Source: DASUPK01 sp963843085
Lineage (GTDB): Bacteria > Actinomycetota > Thermoleophilia > Solirubrobacterales > 70-9
Assembly (NCBI GenBank): GCA_963843085.1
Contig: CAWJJG010000011.1
Coordinates: forward strand, 310,001-374,000
Direction: 5' to 3'
Length of the DNA: 64,000 nt
Shown: piece by piece, positions 25,017 to 33,451 of the stretch
Layout: each line of letters begins with the position of its first letter
Position numbering within the stretch: the first letter of the stretch is position 1
Notes under the pieces: model-generated
Database searches by the model: none
What the model was told of the DNA's origin: nothing
The model's input: only the letters and a program-made list of their open reading frames with translations
Program-made: the position numbers and the translations under genes

Positions 25017-25964
25017 CTAGTCGCTCGCCACGCGCTCCAGGCGCTGCAACGCCTTACTCACGGCTTTCGCGACCGGCTCTGCATAGCGCTCCCCGCGCCT
25101 GATCGCCACCACCAGGGCGGCCCCGGCGAGCAGGTCGACGACGTAGTGCTCGCCGAGGTAGACGAGCGCGAACCCAAGCGTGCCGGCGTAGGCCCAGCCG
25201 GCCATCCCCTCACGCCATCCCATCTCCGAGAGCAGGATCGCCGTCATCAGGGAGGTCGCGAAGTGAAGCGACGGCATCGCGGCCCATGGATTGCCGCCGA
25301 GGGTGTCGTAGAGGACCGGCCAGGCCTTCCCCCACTCCTCCTCCCCGACCTCGACCATGATCCGGCGGACCTTGGCGTCGGTGTGCCCCTCCTCCGACGC
25401 CCACCACGGCGGCGCGGTGGGGACCGCCGCGTAGACGATGCAGCCCAGGTCATAGACGGCCGCCATCTGCCTCGCGGACCGCGCGAACTGCTCCTGGTCG
25501 CGGGCGAGGATGTAGGTCAGTGCCGAATGGGGTTCGAAGAACCAGGTCCAGTGGACCCAGCAGAGGAAGCGGTTGATCACGTTCCTGTTGCCGAGCCCGC
25601 CCAGGGCCCTCTGCAACCTGACGTTGGGCAGCTCGCCGCCGCCGATGACCCGGTCCACCCGGATCGGGTAGCCGACGCGCAGGCGGCTCTCCGCCCGCTC
25701 GGGGTCGTCGTAGGGGAGCTCGTGGCCCAGGACGAACATCCACATCTGCAGTGCGTACATGCCGGCGTCACGCAGCTTGGTCCGGGGTCGCAGGACCGCA
25801 AGGGCGGGCGGGCCCGCCGCGAGAGCCGCCGTCGTCACCGCCGGGGGGATCCGGCGCTTCTTCCGCATCAGCGGGACCGCGAAGGCCGCCGCCAGCGCAG
25901 CGGCGGCGGCGCCCTTCACCAGCGGGCGCCAGGGCGATGGACGTCTCGGTGCACTGCCGGGCAA
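25017..25964 (-). CDS. PAP2-superfamily membrane phosphatase/transferase
   Basis: 315 aa. The two diagnostic motifs are AAMPSLHFATSLMTA (about 235) and LGEHYVVDLLAGAAL (about 280), which supply the active-site histidines of PAP2 (Aur1/Ipt1-like branch). Several membrane helices are present, including two N-terminal ones. Likely acts on lipid phosphates or transfers phospho-head groups at the membrane. It is transcribed before the flippase-like gene with a 23-nt gap, suggesting a lipid-envelope unit (PAP2, flippase, TrxB). Confidence 0.82.
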   Translation of the reverse strand: MPGSAPRRPSPWRPLVKGAAAAALAAAFAVPLMRKKRRIPPAVTTAALAAGPPALAVLRPRTKLRDAGMYALQMWMFVLGHELPYDDPERAESRLRVGYPIRVDRVIGGGELPNVRLQRALGGLGNRNVINRFLCWVHWTWFFEPHSALTYILARDQEQFARSARQMAAVYDLGCIVYAAVPTAPPWWASEEGHTDAKVRRIMVEVGEEEWGKAWPVLYDTLGGNPWAAMPSLHFATSLMTAILLSEMGWREGMAGWAYAGTLGFALVYLGEHYVVDLLAGAALVVAIRRGERYAEPVAKAVSKALQRLERVASD

Positions 25965-26012
25965 GGAGGCGCGAGTCTAAAGCCAGCTCATGCGTGGTGC
26001 CGATAATCCCGT

Positions 26013-27713
26013 GTGAGCGCTACCGGCCTCGCCACGGCTCAAGACGGCGGCACCACGCCGACCATCGCCCTGCTCGAGAACCTCCCTGACGCGATCCTGC
26101 TGGTCGACGAGCGGGGCTCGATCGCCTACGCGAATGCGGCTGCCGAACGCCTTTTCGGGCTGCCGATCTCCGATCTCGCCGGCACCGCCCTGCCCACGCT
26201 CCTCGCGGAGCCCTACGGCGAGCAGTACGCAGCGCTCCTGCGCCGCTTCGCCGACGGCGAGCAGCCGGAGGAGCTCGGCGAGCGCCGCGAGGTGGTCACG
26301 CGCCAGCCCGACGGCTCGGGCGTGGCAATGGAGCTCTCCCTGAGCGAGGTACGGGTTGGGCAGGTCCGCTCCCTCGCGGCGGTCGGACACGACATCCGCG
26401 ACCGCAAGCGCGAGGAGGCCCGGCTGCGCCAGATGGCGGAGCAGGATTCCCTCACCGGGCTCGCCAACCGAGTCAGCTTCGAGCACGCCCTGACCAGGCA
26501 CGTGGACTTCGCCGCGCGATACGGAAGCGGCGGCTCGGTGATCGCGGTCGGCGTCGACAGCTTCAAGTACGTGAACGAGTCGCTCGGCGCGGCGGGGGGA
26601 GATGAGGTGCTCGCCGGGCTCGCCGAGCTGATCAGCAGCCGGCTCCGCAAGACGGACGTGCTCGCCCGGGTGGGCGGCGACGTCTTCGGCATCCTCATCC
26701 ACGGGGCCGACCGGACGAAGGCGATCACCCTCGCCGACGAGCTGCTCGGGATCGCCCGGCGCCATCCCTTCGTGATCAACGGCGAGGGGATCAGGATCTC
26801 CCTGAGCGCGGGTGTGACCTCCCTCGACGAACGGCAGGTGGTCGGCGCGGAGCTGCTGGCCGAGGCCGAGACCGCGATGTCCACGGCGAAGGAGACGGGG
26901 CGGGACCGGGTCTCCGCATACGACCCGACCGGGCGCAGCGAGATGGACGAGCGCCGCGCCTGGACCGAGCGCGTCCGCCAGGCCACGGAGCGCGGCCTCT
27001 TCGTCCTGACCAGCCAGCCGATCGTCAACCTCGAGAAAGGCGAGGCCACCCAACACGAGATCCTCCTTCGCATGCGGGACGACGGTGGCGGCCTGGTCGT
27101 GCCCGGCGAGTTCCTCGCGACCGCCGAGCGCTTCGGGCTGATCGGCGGCATCGACCGCTGGGTCACCCAGCAGGCCGTCCGCCTGATCGCCGCCCACAAC
27201 GCCGACGGCCGGGAGCTGACCCTGGAGGTGAACCTCTCCGGCCAGACGATGGGCGACGCCCGGTTCCCGGACGAGGTCAGGCGCGAGCTCACCAGGAGCG
27301 GGATCGATCCCGCCAGCCTGATTTTCGAGGTCACCGAGACCGCCGCTGTCGCCGATATGGACCACGCCCGGGCCTTCGCTCAGAGCCTCGCCAAGGTCGG
27401 CTGCCGGTTCGCCCTCGACGACTTCGGGGCGGGCTACGCGTCCTTCTACTACCTGAAGCACCTGCCGATCAGCTACCTGAAGATCGACGGCGAGTTCGTC
27501 AAGGAGCTGCCGAACAGCCGCACCGACCAGCTCATCGTCAGGGCCGTGGTCCAGGCGTGCCAGGGCCTCGGCATCAAGACCATCGCGGAGTTCGTCACCG
27601 ACCAGGTGACGATGGACTTGGTCCGCGAGCTGGGCGTCGACTTCGCCCAGGGCTACCACCTGGGCAGGCCCGAGCCGGTCTCGGCTCTGAGACAGTCGAC
27701 TCCGACCGCCTAG
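26013..27713 (+). CDS. PAS-GGDEF-EAL cyclic-di-GMP regulator with degenerate GGDEF
   Basis: 566 aa from GTG 26013. PAS domain about 17-130 (NLPDAILLVDERGSIAYAN), GGDEF domain about 140-300 and EAL domain about 315-560. The GGDEF signature is GGDVF, so cyclase activity is doubtful. The EAL domain keeps the metal and substrate residues: E in HEILLRM, N in VNLSGQ, E in EVTETA, the DD of LDDFGAGY, K in LKIDGEF, E in TIAEFV and Q in FAQGYHLGRP. Expected role: cytosolic c-di-GMP phosphodiesterase controlled by a PAS ligand. Convergent 4-nt overlap with the dehydrogenase gene. Confidence 0.92.
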   Translation: MSATGLATAQDGGTTPTIALLENLPDAILLVDERGSIAYANAAAERLFGLPISDLAGTALPTLLAEPYGEQYAALLRRFADGEQPEELGERREVVTRQPDGSGVAMELSLSEVRVGQVRSLAAVGHDIRDRKREEARLRQMAEQDSLTGLANRVSFEHALTRHVDFAARYGSGGSVIAVGVDSFKYVNESLGAAGGDEVLAGLAELISSRLRKTDVLARVGGDVFGILIHGADRTKAITLADELLGIARRHPFVINGEGIRISLSAGVTSLDERQVVGAELLAEAETAMSTAKETGRDRVSAYDPTGRSEMDERRAWTERVRQATERGLFVLTSQPIVNLEKGEATQHEILLRMRDDGGGLVVPGEFLATAERFGLIGGIDRWVTQQAVRLIAAHNADGRELTLEVNLSGQTMGDARFPDEVRRELTRSGIDPASLIFEVTETAAVADMDHARAFAQSLAKVGCRFALDDFGAGYASFYYLKHLPISYLKIDGEFVKELPNSRTDQLIVRAVVQACQGLGIKTIAEFVTDQVTMDLVRELGVDFAQGYHLGRPEPVSALRQSTPTA

Positions 27714-30589
27714 GGGCGCGTGACCCGCTCGAGCGGGATCAGCAACGACTCGTATGCCGCGCCGGTCGCCTCCTCCAGGCCGATCTCGCAGGTCCGGTTG
27801 CTGCACACATACGCGTCGTGGTTCGATCCGGCGAGCTCGGCGGCCTCCTCGGCCGTCGCGGACCTCGTCAGCTCCGGGTGGAGCATGCCGCGGTCGCCCG
27901 CCATCCCGCAGCACGTCGCCCGGATCGGCTGGACCACCTCCTCCGCCATCGCGGCGGCGATCTCGCGGAGCTGGCGCTCGAGGCCCATGTGACGGGTCGA
28001 GCAGGTCGGGTGCACCGCGACCGAGCCGAGACGCTGCTTGACCTCGAGGTTGGGGAGCAGGCGCTGGGCCCAGGCCACCGAGTCGAGGATCTCCAGCTCC
28101 GGATGGCGCTCCTTCGCCTCCTCCGCCAGGCCATGGGAGCAGGAGCTGGCATCGATGACGGCAGGCAGCTCCCCCTCCCCGGTCCAGAGCCAGAGTGCCT
28201 CGACGGTGCGGTCTGCCATCAGCTCGGCGCCCTCGGTGTAGCCCTTCGACGCCCACGGGACCGAGCAGCACTTCCCCGCGACGTCGTCCGGGATCCAGAC
28301 CGGCATGCCGGCCCGGGCGGAGACCGCGACCATCGCCTCGGGCAGAGGCAGGCCTCCGTCCTGGGCCGACGGGCCGAAGATGCGGTTGACGCAGGCGGGC
28401 ATGTAGACGGCCGCGGCGCCGTCGCGTGAGGTGCGCGGCAGCTCCGCCGGGGCCGGCGGGGGCATGCTGCGCGGCCAGGACGGCACGAGCTCGTCGCTGA
28501 ACAGCGAGCGGGCGGCTCCGGCGGCGCCGCGCATCAAGGGGCCGGCGACCGATCCGGCGCGGAGCGCGACCCGGGCGGTCTTCTCGACCGACGACCAGTG
28601 CTCCGCCACCCTGGCCGCCTGGCGCTGCGCCTTTTGAGGGTGCTCCTCGGCGCGGAATCCCTTGATCAGCTTGCCCGTGTCGATGCCCAGGGGGCAGGCG
28701 ATCTGGCAGGTGCCGTCGGCGGCACAGGTCTGGATGCCGTCGTACTCGTACTGCTCGACCAGCGCCCGCTGCACCGGAGAGCCCGTGGGCTGGCGCGCCA
28801 TCTCACGCCGGATCACGATCCGCTGGCGCGGCGTCGTGGTCAGGTGGCGGCTCGGGCAGACCGGCTCGCAGAAGCCGCACTCGACGCAGGTGTTCGCGAC
28901 CTCCTCGATCTCCGGAGTGGTCTTCAGGTTCCGGAGGTGGGCCTCCGGGTCGCGGTTGAGGAGCACGCCGGGCGCGAGCACGCCATCCGGGTCGGCCAGC
29001 TCCTTCACCCGCCACATCAACGCGGTGGCCTTCTCTCCCCATTCCCGCGCGACGTACGGCGCCATGTTCAGGCCCGTGCCGTGCTCGGCCTTCAGAGAGC
29101 CGTCGTACACCTCGAGGATCAGCTCGACAAGCTTCTCCATGAAGGCCTCGTAGCGCTCGAGGTCCTCCTGCTTGGAGAAGTCCGGCGTGAGCATGAAGTG
29201 GAGGTTCCCCGCGGATGTGTGGCCCGCCACACCGGGGAGGAATCCGTGCTCGCCGAGCAGCGCCTGGATGTCGCGGGCGGACTCTGCGATCCGCTCCGGT
29301 GGCACGCAGACGTCCTCGATGATCAGCGATGTGCCTGGGGCACGGAAGCGGCCGATCAGGCCGTGCAGGCCCTCGCGGACCGTCCAGGCGACCTCGACCC
29401 GCTCCTCATCACGGGTGAAGTCCGGCGGCCTGATCAGCTCGTGCTCGGAGAGGATCTCCTCGGCCCCGGCGACCAGCTTGTCGAGCTCGCCATCGGTCTC
29501 CGCGCCGAACTCAACCAGCAGTGCGGCCGAGGTCGGCGGCAGCTCCAGCCAGTCCTGCGGCGCTCCGGCGATGTTCTGAGCGGCGACCATCAGGGCCGGG
29601 GCGACCATCAGCTCGACCGCGCTCGCCCCCGCCTGGACGAGGGCCGGCACCGGCTCGGTCGCCGACTCGATCCCGTCGAAGTGGAGCCAGGAGACGGTGG
29701 TGAGCGAGGGCTTCGGCACCGTCTCCATCACCGCCTCGGCGATGAACCCGAGCGTCCCCTCCGACCCGATCAGCAGGCGGCGAAAGATCTCGACGGGCTC
29801 GTCGGCGTCGAGAAAGGCGCAGAGCCTGTAGCCGGTCGTGTTCTTGATCTGGAACTTCCTGCGGATCCGCTCGCTGAGCTCAGAGTCGGCTCGGATCTCG
29901 TCGCGGATCTCGGCGAGTCCGTTGGCCAGCTCCGGCTCCGTCTCGGCGAAGCGCTCGGCCGCGTTCGCCGCGGCGGTGTTGATGACCGTCCCCGAAGGCA
30001 GCACGAAGGTCAGCGAGCGCACCGTGCTGTAGGAGTCTGCGACGATTCCGCAGCGCATCCCGCCGGAGTTGTTGGCTAGCACGCCGCCGACGCAGGCGAT
30101 GTCGGTGCTGGCCGGGTCGGGGCCGAGCTTGCGCCCGTGAGGCCAGAGCGCCCGGTTGGCGTGCCCGAGGACGGTGCCCGGCTTGACGCGGGCCCGCGCG
30201 CCGTCGTCGAGCACCTCCACCCCGGTCCAGTGCCGGCGAACGTCGACCAGGATCCCGTCGCTCTGGGACTGGCCGTTCAGGCTGGTGCCGCCGGCGCGGA
30301 AGGTGACTGGGACCTTGGACGCGCGAGAGTAGGCGAGGACCTTCGCGACGTCATTTGCATCCCGTGCCATCACGACCGCCTTCGGCAGCAGCCGGTACGG
30401 GCTCGCGTCGGACGCGTAGCGGATGAGGTCGATGACCCGGGTCAGCACGCGGTCGGGCCCGAGCAGCTCGACCAGCTCCGAGCGCAGCGGCTCGGGCGTC
30501 CCGGAGGCGAGCTCGTCGGGCGCGCGATCCTTGGCGGCCTCACTCCCGTCCGGCGCGATCCGGCTCACATCCGGCGCCAGTAGATCCAT
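27710..30589 (-). CDS. Fused FAD-linked 2-hydroxyacid dehydrogenase and Fe-S (GlcD-GlcF type) protein
   Basis: 959 aa. The N-terminal half is a FAD-binding type 4 oxidase (VTFRAGGTSLNGQSQSDG near 100, C-terminal cap near 300-530). The C-terminal half carries two 4Fe-4S motifs (CVECGFCEPVCP near 567 and CAADGTCQIACP near 621) and CCG-domain cysteines (CCSVPWASKGY, CSTRHMG, CCGMAGDRG). This fused layout is typical of quinone- or cytochrome-linked D-lactate/glycolate-type dehydrogenases. The benzoylformate-decarboxylase-like gene ends 9 nt before this gene's start on the same strand, suggesting hydroxyacid to oxoacid to aldehyde conversion. Confidence 0.9.
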   Translation of the reverse strand: MDLLAPDVSRIAPDGSEAAKDRAPDELASGTPEPLRSELVELLGPDRVLTRVIDLIRYASDASPYRLLPKAVVMARDANDVAKVLAYSRASKVPVTFRAGGTSLNGQSQSDGILVDVRRHWTGVEVLDDGARARVKPGTVLGHANRALWPHGRKLGPDPASTDIACVGGVLANNSGGMRCGIVADSYSTVRSLTFVLPSGTVINTAAANAAERFAETEPELANGLAEIRDEIRADSELSERIRRKFQIKNTTGYRLCAFLDADEPVEIFRRLLIGSEGTLGFIAEAVMETVPKPSLTTVSWLHFDGIESATEPVPALVQAGASAVELMVAPALMVAAQNIAGAPQDWLELPPTSAALLVEFGAETDGELDKLVAGAEEILSEHELIRPPDFTRDEERVEVAWTVREGLHGLIGRFRAPGTSLIIEDVCVPPERIAESARDIQALLGEHGFLPGVAGHTSAGNLHFMLTPDFSKQEDLERYEAFMEKLVELILEVYDGSLKAEHGTGLNMAPYVAREWGEKATALMWRVKELADPDGVLAPGVLLNRDPEAHLRNLKTTPEIEEVANTCVECGFCEPVCPSRHLTTTPRQRIVIRREMARQPTGSPVQRALVEQYEYDGIQTCAADGTCQIACPLGIDTGKLIKGFRAEEHPQKAQRQAARVAEHWSSVEKTARVALRAGSVAGPLMRGAAGAARSLFSDELVPSWPRSMPPPAPAELPRTSRDGAAAVYMPACVNRIFGPSAQDGGLPLPEAMVAVSARAGMPVWIPDDVAGKCCSVPWASKGYTEGAELMADRTVEALWLWTGEGELPAVIDASSCSHGLAEEAKERHPELEILDSVAWAQRLLPNLEVKQRLGSVAVHPTCSTRHMGLERQLREIAAAMAEEVVQPIRATCCGMAGDRGMLHPELTRSATAEEAAELAGSNHDAYVCSNRTCEIGLEEATGAAYESLLIPLERVTRP

Positions 30590-30598
30590 GAGCGCAGC

Positions 30599-32194
30599 CT
30601 AGAAGAGCGCCATGCCGGGCGTCACCGGGACCTCGACCAGCTCCGGCTTGCCCGAGCCGATCGCACCCTCCAGCGCCGCGTGCAGCTCGTCGCGGCCGGA
30701 GACGGTCTTCGACGCGACGCCATACGCCTCCGCGACCTTCGCGACCTCGAGCGCCGGCAGATCGAGGCCGGGCGCGCCCTGCACCTCCTCGACGTCCGCG
30801 AACCACTTGAGGATCGAGTACTCCTCGTTGCGGAGGACCAGGAAGGTGACCGGGACGTCGTAGGCCGCGGCGGTCCAGAAGCCGGTGATCGCGTACTGCG
30901 CCGAGCCCTCGCCGAGCACGCAGACGACCGGGCGCTCCGGCTGGGCGAGCTGGACGCCGATCGCGCCCGCGAGGCCGAAGCCGAGGCCGCCGCCCGCGCC
31001 GAAGTAGTAGCTGCCGGGCTTCGAGATCCGGAGCTGGTTGCGCAGCGCGAGAGTGCTCGACGGCGACTCGAGGACGATGATCCCGTCGTCCGGGAAGACT
31101 TGGCGGAGCGTGTTGTGGACCATCGTCGGCGTCAGCGGGTCGGTCTCCTCGCCGGCGCTCGGCTCGGACAGCGGGTCCGGCTCAGCGCGATTCGCCTCCC
31201 CCAACTCGGCGACCAGCGCGCGGATGGCAAGCGCGGGGTCGGCGAGGATCACGTCGCCCATCGGGGCGCGGGCCGCTTCGTCGGGGTCGCTGGTGATCGC
31301 GACGAGGGAGGCGCCGTCCGGGAGGAGAGGACCGGGGATGTAGGGGTAGTACGGGAAGACCGAGGAGCCGATCACGAGGATCAGGTCGCGGCCCTTGAGC
31401 GTCTCGGCGACGGGGCCGATCGCCGGCGGCAGAACACCCTGGAAGAGAGGGTGACCCTCCGGGAAGCCGAGGCGTCCGCCGCCCGGCGCGGGCGAGGCGA
31501 AGACAGGCAGCTTCTGGCGCTCGGCAAGGGCGATCGCGTCGTCCCAGCCGCCGCTCGCATCGATGTCGGGGCCGGCGACCAGCACCGGGTTGCTTGCTGC
31601 CTCGAACCGCTTCGCCAGCTCCCTGATCGCGTCGGGATCGGGGCCGGTGCGCGGCTCGGAGGTCCGCTCGACGACCGCGCCCGAGGCATCCTCGGCCTCG
31701 GCATTCCAGTCGTCCATCGGCAGCGAGACGAAGGCGGGGCCCTTGGGTGCGAGCGAGGCGGTGTGGATCGCCCGGGCGAGCGCATGGGGCACGTCCTGCG
31801 CCCGCGGCGGCTCGAAGCTCCACTTCACGAAGGGATGGACGACGCGTGTCGCGTCGCGATTGGTCAGGTTGGCCTGCATCGTGATGTGGGCCCTGACCTG
31901 CTGTCCGGCCGTCACCACCAGCGGAGAGTGGTTGGCCTGGGCGTTGAAGATCGCCCCCATCCCGTTGCCGACCCCCGGCGCGGTGTGGAGGTTGACGTGG
32001 GCCGGTCCGCCCGAGGCCTGCGCGAATCCATCCGCCATCCCGACGGCCACCGCCTCCTGCAGGCCGAGGACGTAGCGGAAGTCGTCGGGGAATTCGGCGA
32101 GCATCGGCAGCTCGGTCGAGCCGGGATTGCCGAAGATCGTCGTCATCCCGTGCTCGCGGAAAAGATCGAAGGTGACCTCGCGAACGCTCGCCAT
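30599..32194 (-). CDS. Benzoylformate decarboxylase-like ThDP enzyme
   Basis: 531 aa. Three ThDP domains are recognisable. Substrate-pocket features of benzoylformate decarboxylase are GNPGSTELPML (Ser, about 24-34), the catalytic Glu in GLQEAVAVGMADG, and His in NLHTAPGVGNGMGA. The cofactor-binding block is GLAGAIGVQLAQP...LGEGSAQYAITGFWTAA, with G-E-G-S in place of the common GDG. It would decarboxylate a 2-oxo acid to an aldehyde. Paired with the FAD/Fe-S dehydrogenase immediately downstream. The substrate may be aromatic (mandelate-like) but is unproven. Confidence 0.88.
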   Translation of the reverse strand: MASVREVTFDLFREHGMTTIFGNPGSTELPMLAEFPDDFRYVLGLQEAVAVGMADGFAQASGGPAHVNLHTAPGVGNGMGAIFNAQANHSPLVVTAGQQVRAHITMQANLTNRDATRVVHPFVKWSFEPPRAQDVPHALARAIHTASLAPKGPAFVSLPMDDWNAEAEDASGAVVERTSEPRTGPDPDAIRELAKRFEAASNPVLVAGPDIDASGGWDDAIALAERQKLPVFASPAPGGGRLGFPEGHPLFQGVLPPAIGPVAETLKGRDLILVIGSSVFPYYPYIPGPLLPDGASLVAITSDPDEAARAPMGDVILADPALAIRALVAELGEANRAEPDPLSEPSAGEETDPLTPTMVHNTLRQVFPDDGIIVLESPSSTLALRNQLRISKPGSYYFGAGGGLGFGLAGAIGVQLAQPERPVVCVLGEGSAQYAITGFWTAAAYDVPVTFLVLRNEEYSILKWFADVEEVQGAPGLDLPALEVAKVAEAYGVASKTVSGRDELHAALEGAIGSGKPELVEVPVTPGMALF

Positions 32195-32223
32195 CGGCGG
32201 GGAGCCTAACCGTCGGGCGCCGA

Positions 32224-33399
32224 TCAGACCTGCGTGAAGTGCCGCGGCGCCGACTGTCGCGTCGAGCCGCGCCTGATCGCATCGTTCCCGAAGCGCTCCC
32301 GGATCTCGTCGACGGCGCGGTCGAGGGCCGAATCGTCCTGGGGATCCAGCGGCAGCACGAGCTGCGCCTCGTGGCTCAGATTGGCGACCGTGATCCCGAG
32401 CAGCGTGATTCCGCGGCGCTCGATCATCGGGCGGGCGGCGGCGAGCAGCGACCGGGCGGCGGCGAGGATCGCACCGGTGCCCGCCGTCGGATGCGGGAGC
32501 GTGCGAGAGCGGGTGGCCCGCGAGAAGTCCCCGAAGCGGAAGCGCAGGGTCACGGTGCGGCCGGCCCAGCTCGCGGCGCGCGCGCGCCGCGCCACCCGGT
32601 CGACCAGCGTGACGAGCAGCGCATCGAGATCCAATCGCGATCGTCCGCCTCCTGCGAACGCCGATTGGGTCCCGATCGAGCGGCGCCGTCTGCCTCGCCG
32701 CACCCGGCGCGGATCCCTGTTGTGAGCGACGGCATGCAGGTGATGCGCCGCGTGGGAGCCGAGGAACATCGCGAGGTCCGTGGGATCGCGGCGACCGATC
32801 TCCCCGATCGTGGTGATGCCGTGGGCGCGGAGCTTCTCCGCGGTCGCGTCGCCGACACCCCAGAGCGCCTCCACCGGGAGTGGCTCGAGGAACGCCGACT
32901 CGCGCGAGGGATCGATGACGAGCAGCCCGTCGGGCTTGGCGGCGCGGCTGGCCATCTTGGCGAGCACCTTCGTCCGGGCGACTCCAACGGTGACCGCCAG
33001 CCCGACCCGCTCATTCGCCAGCCGCCGGAGCCGCTCCGCGATCCGGCGCGGCGTCCCCGAGATCCGCTCCAGGCCCCGCACGTCGAGGAAGGCCTCCTCC
33101 AGCGAGAGCCCCTCGACCAGCGGTGCGGTCTCCTCGAAGAGGTCGAACAGGGCCCTGCTCGCCTCGGTGTAGGCGGAGAAGCGCGGAGACACCACCGCGG
33201 CGTGCGGACAGAGCCGCAGCGCCCGGCGCCCTCCCATCCCACCGTGGATCCCATAGGCGCGGGCCTCGTAGCTGGCCGCCATCACGACACCCGCCCCGAC
33301 GATCGTCGGGCGGCCGCGCAGGCTCGGATCGTCGCGCTGCTCCACCGCGGCGAAGAAGGCATCGGCGTCGGCATGCAGGATCGACGCTTCCTCTGACAC
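32224..33399 (-). CDS. dinB: DNA polymerase IV (Y-family)
   Basis: 391 aa from GTG 33397-33399. Y-family motifs: ILHADADAFFAAVEQRDD (metal Asp), ASYEARAYGIHGGM, GLSLEEAFLDVRGL (catalytic Asp-Glu region) and the helix-hairpin-helix VGDATAEKLRAHGITTIGEI. It is an error-prone translesion polymerase with no clear beta-clamp motif at the very end (ends HFTQV). The start codon is fused to a LexA box, so the message is probably leaderless and SOS-regulated. Upstream in-frame codons do not extend the conserved part. Confidence 0.93.
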   Translation of the reverse strand: MSEEASILHADADAFFAAVEQRDDPSLRGRPTIVGAGVVMAASYEARAYGIHGGMGGRRALRLCPHAAVVSPRFSAYTEASRALFDLFEETAPLVEGLSLEEAFLDVRGLERISGTPRRIAERLRRLANERVGLAVTVGVARTKVLAKMASRAAKPDGLLVIDPSRESAFLEPLPVEALWGVGDATAEKLRAHGITTIGEIGRRDPTDLAMFLGSHAAHHLHAVAHNRDPRRVRRGRRRRSIGTQSAFAGGGRSRLDLDALLVTLVDRVARRARAASWAGRTVTLRFRFGDFSRATRSRTLPHPTAGTGAILAAARSLLAAARPMIERRGITLLGITVANLSHEAQLVLPLDPQDDSALDRAVDEIRERFGNDAIRRGSTRQSAPRHFTQV

Positions 33400-33412
33400 G
33401 AACGTATGTTCG
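33399..33412 (-). promoter_or_regulatory. LexA (SOS) box overlapping the dinB start codon
   Basis: CGAACATACGTTCG on the coding strand matches the actinobacterial/Gram-positive SOS consensus CGAAC-N4-GTTCG exactly, with perfect 5-nt arms. Its last G is the first base of the dinB GTG codon. A repressor here would cover the transcription start of a leaderless message. Confidence 0.85.
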
Positions 33413-33418
33413 CATCGC

Positions 33419-33441
33419 GGGGCGGCCGATTCAACCGCCCC
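33419..33441. terminator. GC hairpin after the M1 peptidase gene
   Basis: Arms GGGGCGG/CCGCCCC with a 9-nt loop, located 11 nt past the peptidase stop on the minus strand and just upstream of the LexA box. There is no U-tract, so intrinsic termination is uncertain. Confidence 0.35.
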
Positions 33442-33451
33442 GCCCGGGGGT

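Noticed and set aside
25977..28271. Minus-strand open frame of 764 codons across the PAS-GGDEF-EAL gene
   Set aside because: Composition of a GC-rich shadow frame; the plus strand has recognisable domains throughout.
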